A stretch of DNA of 9,305 nt from JBBQUP01 sp038212305. GTDB taxonomy: Bacteria; Bacteroidota; Bacteroidia; Bacteroidales; Marinilabiliaceae. Under the pieces are notes generated by a model. It saw only the letters and a program-made list of their open reading frames with translations. It searched no databases and was not told the origin of the DNA. This document shows positions 6,660 through 9,305 of the stretch, piece after piece; position 1 is the stretch's first letter, and the number at the start of each line of letters is the position of its first letter. A program made the position numbers and the translations under genes. The stretch spans positions 1-9,305 of the forward strand of contig JBBQUP010000117.1 in the NCBI GenBank assembly GCA_038212305.1, given 5' to 3'.

Positions 6660-7553
6660 TCAACCAAAACGCCCCGTGATATAATTTTGAGTTCGAACAT
6701 TAGCTGGATTTGTAAACATAGTTTTAGTATCAGAATATTCAACTAAATCGCCCATGTAAAAGAATGCGGTATAATCACTCACTCGACTTGCTTGCTGCAT
6801 GTTATGAGTGACAACTATAATAGTATATTGTTTTTTAAGTTCGGCCATAAGATCTTCGATTTTTGCCGATGCAATGGGATCTAATGCTGATGTTGGCTCG
6901 TCCATTAGTAAAACAGTAGGTTCAACGGCCAAAGTGCGAGCAATACACAAGCGTTGCTGTTGGCCACCTGAAAGAGCTAGAGCACTTTTTTTCAAGTCAT
7001 TTTTTACCTCATCCCATAAAGCCGATTGCTTAAGTGAGCGTTCAACGGCATCATCTAAAATTGATTTTTTCTTGATGCCTTGAATTCTCAATCCATAAAC
7101 AACATTCTCGTAAATGGTTTTTGGAAACGGATTGGGTTTTTGAAATACCATCCCAACATGCTTGCGCAACTCTTCGGTACCAATGTTTTTATCGTAAATA
7201 TCAATCCCATCTATGGTAATTTGACCTTCTTTTCTGAAAATATCGATAAAATCGTTCATGCGGTTAAACATGCGAAGGAAAGTTGATTTACCACATCCCG
7301 AAGGACCGATAAATGCAGTGATGGTATTACTTTTTATGGAGAGGTTTACGTTTTTCAACACATGGTTATCGCCATAAAATACATTTAAGTCCTTACTTAT
7401 CAGCTTAATTGGCGAGTTTTCGTGCATAGGAATAATAATAGGGTTTTGTTTTTCAATTATATTTATATTATTCATAACCTGTTTGTTGAATAAATTAACC
7501 ATTGGCGGATTTAGCACAAATTCGTTCGTCATCATATCAGTTTCTTTTGCCAT
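6660..7553 (-). CDS. pstB: PstB phosphate ABC transporter ATPase
   Basis: The nucleotide-binding subunit that powers phosphate import through PstC/PstA, a peripheral inner-membrane protein. With the start at 7553 it has 297 residues. All ABC motifs are intact: Walker A GPSGCGKST (83-91), Q-loop Gln138, signature LSGGQQQR (194-201), Walker B VLLMDEP (214-220), D-loop SALD (222-225) and switch His250. The EGQITIDGIDIYDKNI segment and FQKPNPFP are characteristic of PstB. The conserved domain begins only at about residue 48, so about 40 residues of low-complexity Asn/Ile-rich sequence precede it, compared with about 257 residues for E. coli PstB. Alternative starts are ATG at 7535, which forms an ATGA overlap with the pstA stop (TGA at 7532-7534), and ATG at 7427, which would give 255 residues but leave a gap of about 100 bases after pstA. 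The frame is open throughout. The start is uncertain; the identity is not. Confidence 0.95.
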   Translation of the reverse strand: MAKETDMMTNEFVLNPPMVNLFNKQVMNNINIIEKQNPIIIPMHENSPIKLISKDLNVFYGDNHVLKNVNLSIKSNTITAFIGPSGCGKSTFLRMFNRMNDFIDIFRKEGQITIDGIDIYDKNIGTEELRKHVGMVFQKPNPFPKTIYENVVYGLRIQGIKKKSILDDAVERSLKQSALWDEVKNDLKKSALALSGGQQQRLCIARTLAVEPTVLLMDEPTSALDPIASAKIEDLMAELKKQYTIIVVTHNMQQASRVSDYTAFFYMGDLVEYSDTKTMFTNPANVRTQNYITGRFG

Positions 7554-8437
7554 TTGTTTCTAAAATATATCGCAATACCATTCATTAAAAATGTAATAAT
7601 TAATAGTATAATTATAGCAGCCGCTGCATTAACTAAGAAATCAGCTTGTGGGCGTGATGTCCAGTTAAATATTTGCATTGGAAGAACAGTAAACTCATCC
7701 ATAGGCGATTGTGGCACAAATGGCACATAAGCCAATGCACCAATAACAATTAATGGAGCTGTTTCGCCAACAGCGCGTGAAAGCGCTAAAATTGTACCAG
7801 TTAAAATACCACCCGATGAGGCAGGTAATACTTGTCTGCTTATGGTTTGCCATTTTGTGGCTCCTAATCCATAGGATGCTTCACGAAGTGTGTTGGGTAC
7901 TGCTTTTACAGCTTCGCGTGTAGCAACAATTATAATGGGTAATATTAGTAAGGCTAGCGTAAATGCACCAGCCATTAAACTTCCTCCAAGATTAAATAGT
8001 CGCCCAAATACTTCAAGTCCCAACAATCCATAAATTATGGAAGGAACGCCAGCTAAGTTGGCAATGTTAACTTCTAAAAGGTTATTCAGTCGATTGCGAT
8101 CGGCATATTCTTCGAAATAAATTCCTGCCGAAACACCCAAAGGAATTGATATAATTGCAGTCATTCCTAGTATCCAAACGGTTCCGGTCCAAGCAGGTAA
8201 AATTCCTGCCTTATCGGCAAATCGAGAAGGAAGACTTGTTAAAAACGACCAATTAATACGTGCTATGCCATCAATAAATATGTCAATGACAAAATAGGCA
8301 AGAATCACTAACCCAAAAAAAGTTGCTATTATTCCAACTGCTTGAAATAGCTTATCCTTAACCCTATTAATTTTACCAATTCGATTTCTCTTTAAAAAAG
8401 AGTCATTGATAGTTGGATTTATATGTGTGTTATTCAT
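7532..8437 (-). CDS. pstA: PstA phosphate ABC transporter permease
   Basis: One of the two membrane subunits forming the phosphate channel. With the ATG at 8437 it has 301 residues, close to E. coli PstA (296). It has a soluble N-terminus, a first membrane segment at about 33-54, a periplasmic loop, and then the five-helix permease core. The cytoplasmic EAA loop REASYGLGATKWQTISRQVLP (about 185-205) docks onto PstB. SRAVGETAPLIVIGALAYVP after it is characteristic of PstA. A GTG at 8446 in the same frame would add MKH and extend the overlap with pstC to 17 bases. I prefer ATG at 8437, which overlaps the pstC stop by 8 bases and suggests coupled translation. Its own end overlaps the longest pstB reading frame by 22 bases. 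Confidence 0.94.
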   Translation of the reverse strand: MNNTHINPTINDSFLKRNRIGKINRVKDKLFQAVGIIATFFGLVILAYFVIDIFIDGIARINWSFLTSLPSRFADKAGILPAWTGTVWILGMTAIISIPLGVSAGIYFEEYADRNRLNNLLEVNIANLAGVPSIIYGLLGLEVFGRLFNLGGSLMAGAFTLALLILPIIIVATREAVKAVPNTLREASYGLGATKWQTISRQVLPASSGGILTGTILALSRAVGETAPLIVIGALAYVPFVPQSPMDEFTVLPMQIFNWTSRPQADFLVNAAAAIIILLIITFLMNGIAIYFRNKWQKKLI

Positions 8438-9305
8438 ATGCTTCACGGAATCGTTTTTTTAGCCAGTAACTCACAGTATTTAAAATAAATGTAAATATGA
8501 ATAGAGTAATTCCGGCAGCAAAAATGGTTTGATACTCGATAGAACCATGAGGCACATCGCCTAAGCTTACCTGAACAATGTAGGTTGTAATAGTTTCTAT
8601 TGCCACAGTTGGATCGAAAGTGAGATTAGGTTGTTGACCGGCGGCAATGGCTACAATCATGGTTTCACCAATTGCTCGTGAAATAGCCAAAATTACCGAT
8701 ACGACTATACCTGAAAATGCTGCTGGCACAACCACTTTAAATGCTGTTTGAAACCGCGTTGCACCCATTCCAAATGATGCTTCGCGCAGGGCTTTTGGCA
8801 CAGCTTGCATGGCATCTTCACTCAAGGATGAGATGAGAGGTATAATCATAATCCCCATCACGATTCCAGCTGATAATGAGTTAAAGCCTTGTAACGAAGG
8901 TATTATGGTTTTAAGAGCCGGAGTTACTGTCATTAATGCAAAATAACCGTATACCACGGTGGGCACGGCTGCTAGCAATTCCAAAAGAGGTTTTATTGTA
9001 CGTCTGAATGAAGGTTGGGCATATTCCGATAGATAAACCGAAATGGCGATGCCAAATGGAAGTGCAAAAATAATGGCAATAAAGGTGGTTAAAAATGTAC
9101 CTGATAAAAGAGGTAAAATGCCAAAATGTTTACTTTCGAAAAGAGGTGTCCATTTGGTTCCTGAAATAAATTCCCAAATCGAAACATGCCTGAAAAAGCC
9201 AATGGATTCTGAAGTCAGAACCCATAAGATACCAATGGTAGTTAAAACGGTAAGTAAAGCGCTTGCTTTTAATCCCCCCTCAATAATCTTCTCCGATAAT
9301 TTTTT
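8430..9305 (-). CDS. pstC: PstC phosphate ABC transporter permease (5' end cut by window edge)
   Basis: The partner permease of PstA. The frame is open without a stop from 9305 to the TAA at 8430-8432, giving 291 residues. No initiation codon at the proper N-terminus is visible, so the gene begins beyond the window. E. coli PstC has 319 residues, so perhaps 10-30 are missing. Visible parts are a first membrane helix (TVLTTIGILWVLTSE), the FISGTKWTPLF segment typical of PstC, five further helices, and the EAA loop REASFGMGATRFQTAFKVVVP. This is followed by SRAIGETMIVAIAAG, the PstC counterpart of the PstA motif. A TTG at 8984 can be mistaken for a start, but it would remove the first membrane segments. 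It overlaps pstA by 8 bases and is the first visible gene of the pstCAB-phoU operon. PstS is not seen. Confidence 0.94.
   Translation of the reverse strand, partial: KKLSEKIIEGGLKASALLTVLTTIGILWVLTSESIGFFRHVSIWEFISGTKWTPLFESKHFGILPLLSGTFLTTFIAIIFALPFGIAISVYLSEYAQPSFRRTIKPLLELLAAVPTVVYGYFALMTVTPALKTIIPSLQGFNSLSAGIVMGIMIIPLISSLSEDAMQAVPKALREASFGMGATRFQTAFKVVVPAAFSGIVVSVILAISRAIGETMIVAIAAGQQPNLTFDPTVAIETITTYIVQVSLGDVPHGSIEYQTIFAAGITLFIFTFILNTVSYWLKKRFREAYE

Noticed and set aside
6808..7286. Plus-strand frames at 6808-7083 and 7080-7286
   Set aside because: They are antisense to the ABC motifs of pstB.
8430..8984. PstC starting at the TTG at 8984 (184 residues)
   Set aside because: The frame stays open upstream to the window edge and encodes the expected first membrane segments of PstC, so this is an internal codon and not the start.
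5923..9305. Functional link between phosphate uptake and trehalose genes as a new system
   Set aside because: The two gene sets converge and are separated by a strong two-way terminator; adjacency alone does not support a joint role.

Overview
The window is AT-rich DNA from what is most likely a member of the Bacteroidota (Bacteroidales/Marinilabiliales- or Cytophaga-like). Supporting signs are AT-rich spacers, no clear Shine-Dalgarno sequences before most starts, a fused OtsA-OtsB trehalose enzyme, a GH15 enzyme beside it, and a secreted beta-rich protein with no obvious family. The taxonomic placement is inference, since no rRNA or marker gene is present.

Layout: (1) Positions 1-437 carry no large gene. 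They hold two inverted repeats and a possible 40-residue single-pass membrane microprotein (319-441, +) whose stop overlaps the end of the next gene. (2) 438-1421 (-) encodes an unrecognised exported protein, probably an outer-membrane beta-barrel. A hairpin lies just before its start, and a heptanucleotide tandem repeat and the terminator of the next gene lie in the spacer at 1422-1736. (3) 1737-3947 (-) is a bifunctional trehalose-6-phosphate synthase/phosphatase, transcribed divergently from (4) a GH15 hydrolase (4021-5826, +) with a 73-bp shared promoter region. (5) A perfect 25-bp stem hairpin flanked by T-tracts at 5832-5887 serves as a two-way terminator between the GH15 gene and the convergent phosphate operon. 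(6) 5923-9305 (-) is pstC-pstA-pstB-phoU in the classical order, with overlapping pst genes. pstC is cut by the right edge of the window.

How the genes work together: OtsAB makes trehalose from UDP-glucose and glucose-6-phosphate. The GH15 protein may hydrolyse trehalose or an alpha-glucan, so the pair could form a synthesis/turnover module. PstC/PstA form the membrane channel and PstB the ATPase of the high-affinity phosphate importer. PhoU is the peripheral regulator that links transporter state to phosphate signalling. The periplasmic binding protein PstS is not in the window and may lie upstream of pstC, beyond 9305.

This is mostly a conserved, conventional region. I do not see a convincing undescribed multi-gene system. 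The best candidates for something new are the small membrane ORF, the orphan secreted protein with its start-proximal hairpin, and the substrate of the GH15 enzyme.
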